DNA of 64,000 nt from Arcobacter defluvii (GTDB taxonomy: Bacteria > Campylobacterota > Campylobacteria > Campylobacterales > Arcobacteraceae): positions 558,001 to 622,000 of the forward strand of contig NZ_CP053835.1 in NCBI RefSeq assembly GCF_013201725.1, in the 5' to 3' direction. Within the stretch, counting starts at the first letter, position 1, and each line of letters starts with the position of its first letter. The translations under genes were made by a program, and so were the position numbers. Positions 47,368 to 57,297 of the stretch are shown in pieces. Below the pieces are notes generated by a model that was given only the letters and a program-made list of their open reading frames with translations, was not told the origin of the DNA and made no database searches.

Positions 47368-47688
47368 ATGAAACATTTAAAACCAATTACTCCAAAAGCT
47401 AAACTTTTAGATGAAGCTATAAAAGAGGGAAATGCGAACGAAGTTGTTGCAATGTCTAGTGTTGTTGGATGTGTAACAACGTTTGATCCAGGATGGGAAG
47501 TTGATAGTGATGGTGGAATAGCAAGTTTATGTCAACCACTAGAAGCAGATTTATATGGATGTTCTGATCCTTGTTGGTGCCCAACACAAGTTCCAGATAC
47601 ATCATCAAGTTATAAACATTGGGCAGATAAAGCACCTCAAAGTAAAGATGACTGGCGAGAATTAGACCACGTTTATCCAAAATTATAA
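47368..47688 (+). CDS. qhpC: QHNDH gamma subunit with CTQ Trp replaced by Cys
   Basis: The small catalytic subunit, 106 aa, made with a 28-residue leader that QhpE removes. From residue 29 the mature numbering matches the known enzyme: Cys7/Glu16, Cys27/Asp33 and Cys41/Asp49 for the three thioethers and Cys37 for the cofactor link. At mature position 43 the tryptophylquinone precursor Trp is expected. Here the sequence is SDPCWCPTQ, so position 42 is Trp but position 43 is Cys (TGC at 47578-47580). One base (TGG to TGC) would explain it. Without Trp43 no CTQ should form. GGGGAA precedes the start. Confidence 0.9.
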   Translation: MKHLKPITPKAKLLDEAIKEGNANEVVAMSSVVGCVTTFDPGWEVDSDGGIASLCQPLEADLYGCSDPCWCPTQVPDTSSSYKHWADKAPQSKDDWRELDHVYPKL

Positions 47689-47704
47689 GTAGAAGGTTAG
47701 AAAT

Positions 47705-48838
47705 ATGTTAAATAAAGAAATTATAAAAAAAGGTTTAGGATTATTGAGTTTATCAGTAGTTTTATCTTCAGGATTTAGTACAAATTTAAATGCTGCAAAC
47801 GTTAAATTAGAATCAAATCATAATTATCTAGTTACAGAAACAAGACCAAATAATATAGTTTTGGCTGATTTAGAGACAAATAAAGTTATAAATGAGTGTA
47901 AAACAGATGAAACTTTCTCTCCTGGTGGGATTGTTTTATCTCCTGATTATAAAGTTGCTTATATCTTAGGTGGTTATGGTGAAGAAATTGCAGGTTATGA
48001 AATTGAGACTTGTAAAAAAGTATTTCATACTTCTTTAACACAAGGAAATATTAGAGCAAAATCTTTATTTGGACTAGCTGTAAATGAGGATGGAACAAAA
48101 GTTTATGCAATCTATAATAGAACAGAGATGTTAAATGACAGATATAAAGTTTTACCTCCACATTTCTCAGTTTATAATGTAGCTGATGGATTAGATGCAA
48201 AACCTGTTAAAAGCTTTGAAATGCCAAGACAAACAACAGTTGTTTCAACTGGCAAAGATGGTAAAGTTTATGTAGTTGGAACAGATTTATATGAAGTAAA
48301 TCCAACTACTGGAGATATAAAAGTTGCTAAAAAAATAGTTAAATGGGGGAAAGAAGGTTATAGTGATTTAGACTCTGCTGCAAACTATATAATTGGACAA
48401 CAAACAGGAGATTTAACAGCTTTATATGCAACTATAAAATATGATGACCCAAAAAATCCATCTGAAGATGCTGGAACTTGGTATTGGGGAATTACAAGTG
48501 TTGATTTAAATACAGGGGAAATAATCCAACAAAATATTTCAGAGTATGAAACTTTGATGTTTACAGCTATTAGAAGTCCAAAAGATTCAAATATCTTATA
48601 TGGGGTTTTAAATGACTTAACAAAATTTGATTTAAAAGAACAAAAAGTGTTAAAAAGAGTTGTTACAGACCATACATATTATAGTGTTGTTCCATCAATG
48701 GATGGTGATAAACTATATCTTGGAAGTTGTTTAGATGACATTGCAGTTTATGATGCAAATACTTTAGAAAAAATTGGAAAAATCCAATTATCTGGAGATA
48801 TGGGTTCTGCTGCACTTCAAGTATTTAAAACAAAATAG
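47705..48838 (+). CDS. qhpB: QHNDH beta subunit
   Basis: A 377 aa beta-propeller with a signal peptide (LGLLSLSVVLSSGFSTNLNAA). Repeating blade sequences such as GGIVLSPDYKVAYILGG, GLAVNEDGTKVYAIY and PSMDGDKLYLGSCLDDIAVYD support the seven-bladed fold of the 36 kDa subunit, which covers the active site on the gamma subunit. It lies 17 bp after qhpC. No lesion is visible in this gene. Confidence 0.9.
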   Translation: MLNKEIIKKGLGLLSLSVVLSSGFSTNLNAANVKLESNHNYLVTETRPNNIVLADLETNKVINECKTDETFSPGGIVLSPDYKVAYILGGYGEEIAGYEIETCKKVFHTSLTQGNIRAKSLFGLAVNEDGTKVYAIYNRTEMLNDRYKVLPPHFSVYNVADGLDAKPVKSFEMPRQTTVVSTGKDGKVYVVGTDLYEVNPTTGDIKVAKKIVKWGKEGYSDLDSAANYIIGQQTGDLTALYATIKYDDPKNPSEDAGTWYWGITSVDLNTGEIIQQNISEYETLMFTAIRSPKDSNILYGVLNDLTKFDLKEQKVLKRVVTDHTYYSVVPSMDGDKLYLGSCLDDIAVYDANTLEKIGKIQLSGDMGSAALQVFKTK

Positions 48839-48844
48839 GTAAAT

Positions 48845-50482
48845 ATGTTTAAAAGTATCATTTATCCTCTCTTACGTAAAAATAAGAGAGGATTTTTTGT
48901 CATTTTCTTTTTTTCAATCTTTATATCAATAAGTGGTGCAATTCAACCATTTATTATGCAACATATTATTGATGATGCAATCTTAGCTTCAAACCTAAAT
49001 CAACTATATATTTTAGTTGCTATTACTTTTTTCTTAACTATTTTTACTATGATAATTAGTGCAATAAATGAAATTTATTACACAAAAAACTCTATGAATA
49101 TATTATTTGAATTTAGAAAAATTGTTTTTAATAAATTGTTTTTACATGATAAAACTTTTTTGAATAAATATCACTCTGCTGATTTGATGTCAAGACTTCA
49201 AGGTGACATAAGTGAGCTTCAAAGATTTTATACAGATACAGTTTTTTCTCTATTTTCAACTATCATTAGTCTTGTATTTATTTCAACTATTATTTATACA
49301 TATAATATAAAACTAATGATACTTATACTTATATTTTTACCAATAGAGTTTTTTTGTTTAAAACCACTTTATCCTCATATGCACAATAGTACAAAAACTA
49401 TGAGAGAATCAACTTCAAATATAGGAAAATTTTTTATTGAGAGTTTTAGATATTTGTTAGTTTTAAAAAATCTTGGAGCAAAAGAACAAACTTTAGAAAA
49501 GCTTGATTTTATTCAAGATGATTATAAAAAAGTTGTAATTAAAAATAAAAAAATAAATCTAATTTTTTCACAAATCCCTGCATTTATTTCACTTCTTGGA
49601 AAAACAATAATCATATCTTATGGTGGATATTTGACAATAAAAGGCGAGTTGAAAGTTGGTGAATTAGTCGCATTTTTGACATATTTTACGATGATTCTAG
49701 CACCAGTTCATACAATCTTAGGAGTTGTAAATAATCTTCCAAAAATGAAAGTTAGTCTAAATAGAGTTTTAGAAATATTGCCAAAAGATGAAAATATAGA
49801 GACTTTTAAAAGTTCAAATTTTGAGATAGTAGTAAAAGATTTAGATTTTTCTTATACAAATAATAAAATATTTGAAAATTTGAATCTTAATATAAAAGAG
49901 AAAAGTAAAATTGCAATTATTGGAAAAAATGGTGCAGGAAAAAGTACTTTTGGAGATTTACTTTGTGGTTTTTTAAAGGCTCAAGATGGAAATATATTTA
50001 TTGGAAATGAAGAGATAGGAAAAAAGGATTTTATAAATTTTTCAAAATATTTAGTAAAACTTGAACAAACTCCAATTATATTTGATGATAGTTTAAGAGG
50101 AAATCTTCTTTTAGCAAATGATAAAGCAAGTGATGAAGAACTAATAAATTCTTTGAAAAAAACTGGTATGTTTGATTGGTACACTTCTCTTGAAAATGGT
50201 TTAGATACAAATATTTTTGAATCAGGAGCAAATCTTTCTGGTGGACAAAAACAAAGAATAGCTCTTTCAAGAATAATTTTATTAAATCCAAAAATTATTA
50301 TTTTAGATGAATTTACCTCTTCTATTGATGAAAAAGACACACTTTGGTTTTATGAAAATATTTCAAAAATTTTTCCTGATTCAACAATTATTGCAATAAC
50401 TCATCATCTAAATATGTTAAATAATTTTGATGAGGTTTATCTACTTGAAGATAAAAATTTAAAAGAGTATAAAAATGTCTAA
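48845..50482 (+). CDS. qhpF: ABC transporter QhpF
   Basis: A 545 aa half-transporter: six N-terminal helices (about 17-310), then an ATPase domain with Walker A IGKNGAGKST near residue 360, signature LSGGQKQR near residue 464 and Walker B IIILDEFTSSID. In qhp clusters this transporter is thought to export the crosslinked gamma subunit to the periplasm after processing. It overlaps qhpE by 8 bp. The gene is intact. Confidence 0.88.
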   Translation: MFKSIIYPLLRKNKRGFFVIFFFSIFISISGAIQPFIMQHIIDDAILASNLNQLYILVAITFFLTIFTMIISAINEIYYTKNSMNILFEFRKIVFNKLFLHDKTFLNKYHSADLMSRLQGDISELQRFYTDTVFSLFSTIISLVFISTIIYTYNIKLMILILIFLPIEFFCLKPLYPHMHNSTKTMRESTSNIGKFFIESFRYLLVLKNLGAKEQTLEKLDFIQDDYKKVVIKNKKINLIFSQIPAFISLLGKTIIISYGGYLTIKGELKVGELVAFLTYFTMILAPVHTILGVVNNLPKMKVSLNRVLEILPKDENIETFKSSNFEIVVKDLDFSYTNNKIFENLNLNIKEKSKIAIIGKNGAGKSTFGDLLCGFLKAQDGNIFIGNEEIGKKDFINFSKYLVKLEQTPIIFDDSLRGNLLLANDKASDEELINSLKKTGMFDWYTSLENGLDTNIFESGANLSGGQKQRIALSRIILLNPKIIILDEFTSSIDEKDTLWFYENISKIFPDSTIIAITHHLNMLNNFDEVYLLEDKNLKEYKNV

Positions 50483-51113
50483 AGAGATTTATGTAGCACT
50501 TATTGATAGTGGTTGTAGTTTTGAAACTTATGAAAAAATTGCTATTGATGTAGAAGATAATAAGATAAAAATAGAAAAACAAAAAGATATAAACTTTGAA
50601 CATGGAAATGTTATAGGAAATATCATAAAAGATGAAAATATAAATATCTATGATATTCAGGTATTTGATAAAAATTTATCAACTACACCAAATCATATTT
50701 TTGGAGCATTGAATTATTTAAAAGATAAAAAAGTTGATGTGATTAGTATGAGTTTAGGTTTAAAAACAAACTATAAAGAAATAGAAGAGTTAATCAATGA
50801 ATTTATAAAAAAAGGTGTAGTTATAGTTTCATCATTTCCAAGACGAGGAGAAGATTTAGTTTATCCGGCTTCCTATAAAGGAGTTATAAAAGTAACATCT
50901 GAGGGAATGTGTTTGGATGATAAAGTTGTAGCTTTAGATAAAGAAAAACTATTTTTTGGAGCAAATCCCTTTTCAAATGTAAAAAATGTTGCAGGTTCAA
51001 GTGTAGCTGTTGCAAAGTTTACAAAAGAGTTTTGTTTTTATTTAAAAAAAGGTTTTAAAAAAGAGGAAATTTTAGAAGAGTTTTCAAAAAGGATTGTAAA
51101 TGAACCAAAATAA
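50475..51113 (+). CDS. qhpE: Subtilisin-like protease QhpE
   Basis: A 212 aa cytoplasmic S8-family serine protease with the catalytic triad visible as Asp11 (VALIDSG), His43 (EHGNVIGN) and Ser176 (AGSSVAVA). QhpE of known clusters cleaves the 28-residue leader from crosslinked QhpC. It is shorter than secreted subtilisins and has no signal peptide, as expected for this role. It overlaps qhpF and qhpG, indicating coupled translation. Confidence 0.87.
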   Translation: MSKEIYVALIDSGCSFETYEKIAIDVEDNKIKIEKQKDINFEHGNVIGNIIKDENINIYDIQVFDKNLSTTPNHIFGALNYLKDKKVDVISMSLGLKTNYKEIEELINEFIKKGVVIVSSFPRRGEDLVYPASYKGVIKVTSEGMCLDDKVVALDKEKLFFGANPFSNVKNVAGSSVAVAKFTKEFCFYLKKGFKKEEILEEFSKRIVNEPK

Positions 51114-52428
51114 AAAAATATTGATTTTAGGTGCAGGAATTGCAGGTACTTCTACAGCTATTGGACTTAAAAAACTAGGATTTGATGTAACAGTTATTTA
51201 TAAAAAAAGACCATTTACAGCTTATGAAGGATTTAGTGAAAAAACAAAAGAGGGACTTGTTTCACAAGGTTGTATAAATGCTTCAGAACTTTTAGAAAAA
51301 CAATCTTTACGAAATTCAAATTGGGCAAGTAAAGCTGATAAAGTAAACTATGAATATGTTGTAAATAGAGTAAATTTAGATGAAAAATTACTAACTGATT
51401 TAAAGCAAAAAAATATAAAAATAATTGAAGCTAAAGTGGTTGGTTCAATTGATTGTTTAGATGAAAAACCAAAAATTGTTTATAAAATAGATGAAGAAAG
51501 ATTTGAAATAAGTGCTGATTTTATAGTTGATGCAAGGGGAAGATTTACCCCTTATAAAGATGAATATATTTGTGGACCAAAAAGTTTTTCAATATTACAA
51601 GAGTTAGAATTAGAAAATATGAAAGAAAATAAAACTTCTATTGATTCAGTTAAAGATGGTTGGATTTGGCAAGCTTATGTAGGAGATAAAAAAGGTTATA
51701 TTCAATTCTCTTGTGATGAAGAACTGGCAAATAAAATAAATGATTTTAGTGATTTACTAAAAGTTTTAGAAACACAAGATATAAAATTATGGAGTTTAAA
51801 TAAATTCAAAGCAGTTGGAAAATTAGTTAAAAGAGATTCATTTTGTAAAATCCATAAAGAGATAATAAATAGTAAAATGATATTAATAGGTGATAGTGCT
51901 TCAAGTGTTGACCCACTGTCTGGAAATGGTGCTTTTCAAGCTATGAGTATGTCTAGTATTGCTCCATTTGTTATAAATACAATTTTAAATAAAGATGAAA
52001 TTGAACAAAAAGTTGCAATTGATTTTTATAAAAGTAGGGTAGAGTTTATATTTGATAAGTTTACAAAAGTTGGAAAAGAATTTTATTTGTTAGAAAAAAG
52101 ATTTGATAGTGAATTTTGGCAAAAAAGACAATCTTGGCCAGAAGAAAAAAATAATGATGCTTCTATAAATTTACCAAAAATAGAAAAAAGGGCAGTTGTA
52201 AAAGATGGATTTATAAATTCTAGTGAAGTAGTAATTACAAAGGATAATCCACTTGGAGCTTGTTATTTTGGGAATGTTGAGATAATTCAATTAGCTAAAT
52301 ATTGCCTAGAAAATAGTTTTGAAGAATCTCTAGATTATTTTGATATCTTTTGTAAAGAAAAAATGATTTCTATGAAATTATATAACTCTTTGAAAAGATG
52401 GTTTATCTCCCAAGAGATATTACTTTAA
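51100..52428 (+). CDS. qhpG: FAD-dependent monooxygenase QhpG
   Basis: A 442 aa flavoprotein with an N-terminal FAD fingerprint (GAGIAGTSTAIG, Gly11/13/16) and the later GDSASSVDPLSGNGAFQAM motif that resembles tryptophan halogenases. QhpG dihydroxylates the gamma-subunit Trp43 during quinone formation. If position 43 is Cys, as here, QhpG lacks its normal substrate. It overlaps qhpE by 14 bp and ends the operon at a hairpin. Confidence 0.87.
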   Translation: MNQNKKILILGAGIAGTSTAIGLKKLGFDVTVIYKKRPFTAYEGFSEKTKEGLVSQGCINASELLEKQSLRNSNWASKADKVNYEYVVNRVNLDEKLLTDLKQKNIKIIEAKVVGSIDCLDEKPKIVYKIDEERFEISADFIVDARGRFTPYKDEYICGPKSFSILQELELENMKENKTSIDSVKDGWIWQAYVGDKKGYIQFSCDEELANKINDFSDLLKVLETQDIKLWSLNKFKAVGKLVKRDSFCKIHKEIINSKMILIGDSASSVDPLSGNGAFQAMSMSSIAPFVINTILNKDEIEQKVAIDFYKSRVEFIFDKFTKVGKEFYLLEKRFDSEFWQKRQSWPEEKNNDASINLPKIEKRAVVKDGFINSSEVVITKDNPLGACYFGNVEIIQLAKYCLENSFEESLDYFDIFCKEKMISMKLYNSLKRWFISQEILL

Positions 52429-52436
52429 TATCTCTT
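52412..52436. terminator. Bidirectional terminator hairpin
   Basis: AAGAGATATTA, loop CTT, TAATATCTCTT: a perfect 11-bp stem at the end of qhpG, with an AGTTTT tail on the plus strand. It separates the convergent qhpG and diguanylate cyclase genes. Confidence 0.75.
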
Positions 52437-52440
52437 AGTT

Positions 52441-54297
52441 TTAATAACTATCTTTATCTCCATTTTTTAGAAGTTCTTTTTTAAATCTAATAACTCTATT
52501 TCTTCCTGTTGCTTTTGCTTCATATAAAGATAAATCAGCAAATTTAATACATTTCCAAATTTGATCAGTATCTTTTGGAAAGAAAGCATAACCAATACTA
52601 ACAGTTTTACTAAACGATTCATTATTAAATGTAAATACAAGTTTCCCAAAATCTTGATTTATTTTATTTGCTAATTCTAAAGCTGTTTCTTCTGTTGGAT
52701 TTTTCATTATGATTAAAAACTCTTCTCCACCAAATCTTATAATAAATTCATTTTCACTAATCGAATCTTTCATTGTTTGAGATAATTTTTGTAAAATTGC
52801 ATCTCCTGCATCATGTCCATAAGTGTCATTTATCATTTTAAAATAATCAATATCCAAGAACATAATAGCAAATGTAGAACCTTCTCTTAGTTCATAAGGA
52901 AGTTTTCTATCTATAAATTCGTCTAAATATTTTCTATTATAAAGTCCAGTTAATCCATCGATTAGATTTCTTTCTCTTAATACATCCATTAAAAGTTTAC
53001 TTTCTAAAATAGGTTTTGTTTCTTCTAAATATTTTTTGATTATACCAATTTGATATTTTACATGTTTCAGGCATTCTTCATTTTCACAAATTATATGTAT
53101 AACAACATTTTTTTGTTCATTAATTAAAAATGGAATACAAATATGATTTGTATTCGCTGGACAAGTTGCAAGTCTACAAATTTCAGGGAAATTTTCAGAA
53201 GATACAATCGTATTTGTTCTTTCTGCTCTACATCTCTCTTTTATATTTTTTGAGATATTGCAACAAGGAATAGTCTCTTTTGTTGAGAAGATAATTTTTC
53301 TTTCATCTTTTATTAAGTCAGTTTCAAAAATAAAGAAATCTTGAATTTTTAATTTATCTTTTAAAACTTGAATTAATCTATAGTAAATATCATCTTTTGT
53401 TAAATCAGTTTCAATTGTTTTTTTATAATTATAAATCTCTGATATATCTTCAATTATATCTTGTGCAGTTAATAATTTATCATTATTTACATTTGTAGAT
53501 CGATTATGCACAAAAGTAGTAAGATTTTTTTCAATTCCTGTTAAAACAGTCTCAAGTTTTTCGATAAGTTCATTTAACCAAACAGAAGCTTCCTTATCTT
53601 CTTTTAAAACACCAGCTTTTGCTCTTACACTATAATCACCTTCGTGAACTTGTTTTAATACTTCTGTAATAGAGTCAAAAGAACTTGTGTAAGGTTTAAT
53701 TTTTCTACTTATATAAATTAGAATGAATATTAAAAATACAGATATTATTGCAATAATATTTAATAAAACAGCAATACTTGAAATTCTATCTTCTTGAATA
53801 TCAAAAGTTAAAGAAATAGCTCCTAAAACTTCCCCTTCTTTTGCATTATGACATGATAAACAATTTGGTTTATCAAGTGAAGAAGCAGTATACGGAATAG
53901 TAATTCTTAAAGTTGCATTTGTTAAAGATTCATCTATTAAAACTTCTTCTTTCCCATTTTCTAATACTTTTTTATCAATATCATCTCTTGGAATTTCATT
54001 TGTTAGTTTAGATTTACCAAATTGATTACTAACACTTTTTGCTCTAATAATCCATAAATCTTTAACTTCTTTTAATTCACTAATTCCATTTAAAAAAGTA
54101 TCTCTTTGATCCATGTTTCCATTAACCATATGTGAAGTTAATGATTTTTTTACAATATCTGCCGTTAAATAAGCTCTTTTTTTTGCACTAACATATCCAC
54201 TTTGTCTGGAACCAAGCGCCACTAAAGCAACAATTACTATAGTAAGTAATGAAACCATAGAGAAAATAATAATAGTTATTTTTTTGTTAGAGTTCAT
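52441..54297 (-). CDS. Diguanylate cyclase with periplasmic heme-c motif
   Basis: A 618 aa membrane protein. Helix 1 (about 8-28) and helix 2 (about 176-197) flank a periplasmic sensor with one c-type heme site, C146LSCH150. A HAMP-like region follows, then a cytoplasmic Cys-rich part with seven Cys (CCNIS, KERCRAE, EICRLATCP and HICIP), which could hold a metal or Fe-S cluster, then a GGDEF domain with LTGLYNRKYL and FGGEEFLII. It should make cyclic-di-GMP in response to a redox or gas signal. It is convergent with the qhp operon. Confidence 0.88.
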   Translation of the reverse strand: MNSNKKITIIIFSMVSLLTIVIVALVALGSRQSGYVSAKKRAYLTADIVKKSLTSHMVNGNMDQRDTFLNGISELKEVKDLWIIRAKSVSNQFGKSKLTNEIPRDDIDKKVLENGKEEVLIDESLTNATLRITIPYTASSLDKPNCLSCHNAKEGEVLGAISLTFDIQEDRISSIAVLLNIIAIISVFLIFILIYISRKIKPYTSSFDSITEVLKQVHEGDYSVRAKAGVLKEDKEASVWLNELIEKLETVLTGIEKNLTTFVHNRSTNVNNDKLLTAQDIIEDISEIYNYKKTIETDLTKDDIYYRLIQVLKDKLKIQDFFIFETDLIKDERKIIFSTKETIPCCNISKNIKERCRAERTNTIVSSENFPEICRLATCPANTNHICIPFLINEQKNVVIHIICENEECLKHVKYQIGIIKKYLEETKPILESKLLMDVLRERNLIDGLTGLYNRKYLDEFIDRKLPYELREGSTFAIMFLDIDYFKMINDTYGHDAGDAILQKLSQTMKDSISENEFIIRFGGEEFLIIMKNPTEETALELANKINQDFGKLVFTFNNESFSKTVSIGYAFFPKDTDQIWKCIKFADLSLYEAKATGRNRVIRFKKELLKNGDKDSY

Positions 54298-54381
54298 TTA
54301 CACGCCTTCACAAATCTTTTTATATTATAATATCATAATATTATTTCTAATAAAATACTTTTTCTAAATAATTTAATAATT

Positions 54382-55089
54382 TTATAAAATTTTGAATGCC
54401 TCTTCTAAATCAAGTCTTCCTTCGTAAAATGCTTTTCCAACTATTACACCTGAAATATTTCCATTGTTTTTGCAATTTATAATATCTTGAATATCTTTTA
54501 CTCCACCACTTGCAATTGTATCAACTCCTGATGATAAAGCAATAGATTCAGTAAATTCAACATTAACTCCACAAAGCATTCCATCTTTTGAAATATCAGT
54601 ACAAATAATAGCTTGAACACCTGCATTTGCAAATTCTTTAGCTAAATCAGTTGCTTTCATAGTTGAAACTTCAGCCCAACCTTCAACTGCAACCATTCCA
54701 TTCATTGCATCAATTCCAACAGCAATTGGATATTTTGAAGCCATTTTTTTTACAAATATTGGATCTTTTACTGCAATTGAACCTAAGATTAATCTGTCAA
54801 CACCAAGTTCTAAATACATTTTGATAGTTTCTTCATCTCTAATTCCACCACCAAGTTCAATTTTTAAGTTGCAATTTTCTCTAATTTTTTTGATTTGTTC
54901 TAAGTTTGCTGGTTTTCCAGCAAATGCTCCATTTAAATCAACGATATGAACCCATTTACTACCTAATTCTTCAAATCTTTTTGCTACTTGCCATGGCTCA
55001 TCTGAATAGATTTTAGCACTATCCATAAGTCCTTTACTTAGTCTTACAGCTTTTCCATCTTTTAAATCAATCGCAGGTAAAATATCCAT
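54382..55089 (-). CDS. hisA: HisA isomerase
   Basis: Phosphoribosylformimino-5-aminoimidazole carboxamide ribotide isomerase of histidine synthesis, 235 aa, a TIM barrel with two half-barrel phosphate sites. It begins [20 protein letters not shown] with catalytic Asp8, has [12 protein letters not shown] and [14 protein letters not shown] with the second catalytic Asp, and ends with [18 protein letters not shown]. It follows the epimerase-like gene by 11 bp in a minus-strand run with hisH. Confidence 0.95.
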   Translation of the reverse strand: MDILPAIDLKDGKAVRLSKGLMDSAKIYSDEPWQVAKRFEELGSKWVHIVDLNGAFAGKPANLEQIKKIRENCNLKIELGGGIRDEETIKMYLELGVDRLILGSIAVKDPIFVKKMASKYPIAVGIDAMNGMVAVEGWAEVSTMKATDLAKEFANAGVQAIICTDISKDGMLCGVNVEFTESIALSSGVDTIASGGVKDIQDIINCKNNGNISGVIVGKAFYEGRLDLEEAFKIL

Positions 55090-55100
55090 TAAATAAATCC

Positions 55101-55952
55101 TTAATTACATAAATTTTCTATTGTTTCTTCTATTGTTCTAAATTTGAATTCAAATCCTAAATCTAATAATTTCTTTGGTATTACACTTTGTCCATCAGTT
55201 AAAACACGTGCACCTTCACTAAAAATAAGTTTTAAAACAAATTCTGGTACTGGAAGTATAGTAGGTCTTTTTAGTGTTTTTCCTAAAGCAAGGGTAAGGC
55301 CTTTGTTTGTTGTTGGTTTTGGAGCAGTTAGATTAAAAATATCTTCATAAGAATTTTCAATCACAAATTTGTAAGCATTTAACAAATCGCTTATATGAAT
55401 AAATGAAAATGCTTGATTTCCATTTCCTATTGTTCCTCCAAGTCCTAGTTTAAAAGGAGTTAACATTTTTTGTAAAGCTCCACCATCACGTCCAAGAACA
55501 ATACCAAATCTAAAAATAGAAACTTTTGTTATTTCATTTTTTGCTTCTAAAGCTTTTTTCTCCCAATCTTGACAAAGATTTGATAAAAAATCATTTGCAA
55601 AATTTCCATTTTCATCATAAATAGTTCTATTATCATAAATACCAACAGCAGAAGTAGAAATTAGAAGTTTAGGTTTATTTTGAATATGGTTTATAGCATT
55701 TACAATTTTAGATGTAGTATCAATTCTACTTGAATAAAGAAGTCTTTTATAAGATTCACTCCATCTATTAATTATATTTGCCCCAGCCAAATTTATAACA
55801 ATATCTGAAGAATTTAATACTTCTTCTAAATTACTTTTATTATTTAAAATTTCTCTTGATAAAGGAGTTATTTTATAACCTAAATTAGAAAAAAATTTTG
55901 TTAAACTACTACCAACAAACCCACTAGCACCTGTTATTGCAATAGTTTTCAT
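55101..55952 (-). CDS. TIGR01777-family NAD(P)-dependent epimerase-like protein
   Basis: A 283 aa extended short-chain dehydrogenase fold starting [13 protein letters not shown] (dinucleotide-binding Gly motif). It contains [28 protein letters not shown] and [15 protein letters not shown], features of the TIGR01777/YfcH group. The substrate is unknown. It lies between hisH and hisA, which may only reflect gene packing. Confidence 0.87.
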   Translation of the reverse strand: MKTIAITGASGFVGSSLTKFFSNLGYKITPLSREILNNKSNLEEVLNSSDIVINLAGANIINRWSESYKRLLYSSRIDTTSKIVNAINHIQNKPKLLISTSAVGIYDNRTIYDENGNFANDFLSNLCQDWEKKALEAKNEITKVSIFRFGIVLGRDGGALQKMLTPFKLGLGGTIGNGNQAFSFIHISDLLNAYKFVIENSYEDIFNLTAPKPTTNKGLTLALGKTLKRPTILPVPEFVLKLIFSEGARVLTDGQSVIPKKLLDLGFEFKFRTIEETIENLCN

Positions 55953-55965
55953 GAGAATTCCTTTT

Positions 55966-56574
55966 TTATTTTAAATTCATAAAGTTTTTTAAAATTTTCA
56001 ATCCATTATCATGTGATTTTTCAGGATGTGGTTGAAATCCATAAATGTTATCTTTATTTACGGCACTTGCAAATTCATATCCATAAGTTGTTTTACCTAT
56101 TATATTTTCTTCTCTTGTAACAGCATGATAAGAGTGAACAAAATATAAATATGGATTATGCAAACCTTCAAATAATGGATGTTCTTTATTTACAATTGTA
56201 TTCCAACCCATATGAGGAATTTTAAAATCTTCATGCATTTTTGTTTTATCAAATTTTACAACAACACCATCAATTAATCCTAACCCATCTGTATGACCAA
56301 ACTCTTGAGAACTTTCAAATAAAAGTTGCATTCCAAGACAAATTCCAATCATTGGTTTACCACTTTTTGCAAATTCATAAACAGCTTCATTCATACCTGT
56401 TTTAATTAAATGTTCCATTGCATCTTTATATGCACCAACACCAGGTAATATAACTCTATTAAAATTTTTTAAATCTTCAGGATTTTTAACAATTGTTGCT
56501 TTTGCATCTAATAAATGACAAGCGTTATAAACACTCGCTAAATTTCCCATGTTATAATCAATAATTCCTATCAC
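55966..56574 (-). CDS. hisH: Imidazole glycerol phosphate synthase subunit HisH
   Basis: The glutamine amidotransferase half of the HisFH complex, 202 aa. Catalytic Cys lies in GICLGMQLLFE, and the His-Glu pair lies in FQPHPEKSHDNG. It begins MIGIIDYNMGNLASVYNAC, as is usual. AAAGGGAA precedes the start. hisF is not in the window. Confidence 0.96.
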   Translation of the reverse strand: MIGIIDYNMGNLASVYNACHLLDAKATIVKNPEDLKNFNRVILPGVGAYKDAMEHLIKTGMNEAVYEFAKSGKPMIGICLGMQLLFESSQEFGHTDGLGLIDGVVVKFDKTKMHEDFKIPHMGWNTIVNKEHPLFEGLHNPYLYFVHSYHAVTREENIIGKTTYGYEFASAVNKDNIYGFQPHPEKSHDNGLKILKNFMNLK

Positions 56575-56603
56575 TTTGTTCCCTTTGTAAAAAATAAATT
56601 ATA

Positions 56604-57176
56604 CTAAAGTTTTGCATCAGCTAGGGTTAAAGAAAATAAAACCTGATTATTTCTTTTTTCTAAAACTTTTTTTGCTTGCTTAATTGTAGCACCTGTTGTA
56701 ATTAAATCATCACATAAAATTGTCATTTGATTAGTAATATTTGTAACTTGAAATTTTCTTGGATTTTTTTGTCTAAATTCTAAATCTTTTCCAGCATATT
56801 TCACTATATTTGTAGCTTTTAATGAGTTGTATTTTGGAGTTATAAATTGTGATTTTAGATGTTTTGCTAAGATTGCAGTATGAGAAAAATCATGACGTGT
56901 ATGGTCATCAATTGGGATTGCAAATACTTGGTTTGAAAAAGTAAAATTTTGAGCAAATTTGGCAAAAGATAGTTTGGCAAGAATATTAAAAACTCTATCT
57001 CCATGAAAATAGTATTTTGAAGAGATTAAATCTTCAAGTTCCGATAAAGAATAAAATGAATAGTTAAAAAATCCATCTTCTATTTCTCTTTTATGGAAAG
57101 AGGGTATTAAAAGATTTTTTTGACAATCTCTGCAGATAATTTCAAATGATAGGTTTTTACAGGTTAAGCATAACAT
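56604..57176 (-). CDS. ComF-like phosphoribosyltransferase domain protein
   Basis: A protein of about 190 aa from the ATG at 57176 (MLCLTCKNLSFEIICRDCQKN). The N-terminal C-x2-C and C-x2-C pairs fit the zinc finger of ComF. The C-terminal half has the phosphoribosyl-binding loop VTILCDDLITTGATIKQA. ComF helps DNA uptake in naturally transformable bacteria. The frame stays open up to 57302, but the extra 42 codons run through a Lys-rich palindromic stretch that looks like intergenic repeat, so the later start is preferred although it lacks a clear ribosome binding site. Confidence 0.78.
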   Translation of the reverse strand: MLCLTCKNLSFEIICRDCQKNLLIPSFHKREIEDGFFNYSFYSLSELEDLISSKYYFHGDRVFNILAKLSFAKFAQNFTFSNQVFAIPIDDHTRHDFSHTAILAKHLKSQFITPKYNSLKATNIVKYAGKDLEFRQKNPRKFQVTNITNQMTILCDDLITTGATIKQAKKVLEKRNNQVLFSLTLADAKL

Positions 57177-57297
57177 GAAAATAATAATATCATAAATTAT
57201 GTTTATTTCTTTAGGGTGATACTTTTTTCTTTTCTTTTTAGTAAAGAAAAGAAACAAAAGATGTAATCCTGCTTGCAGGCAAAAGCGTTCGCAGGGA

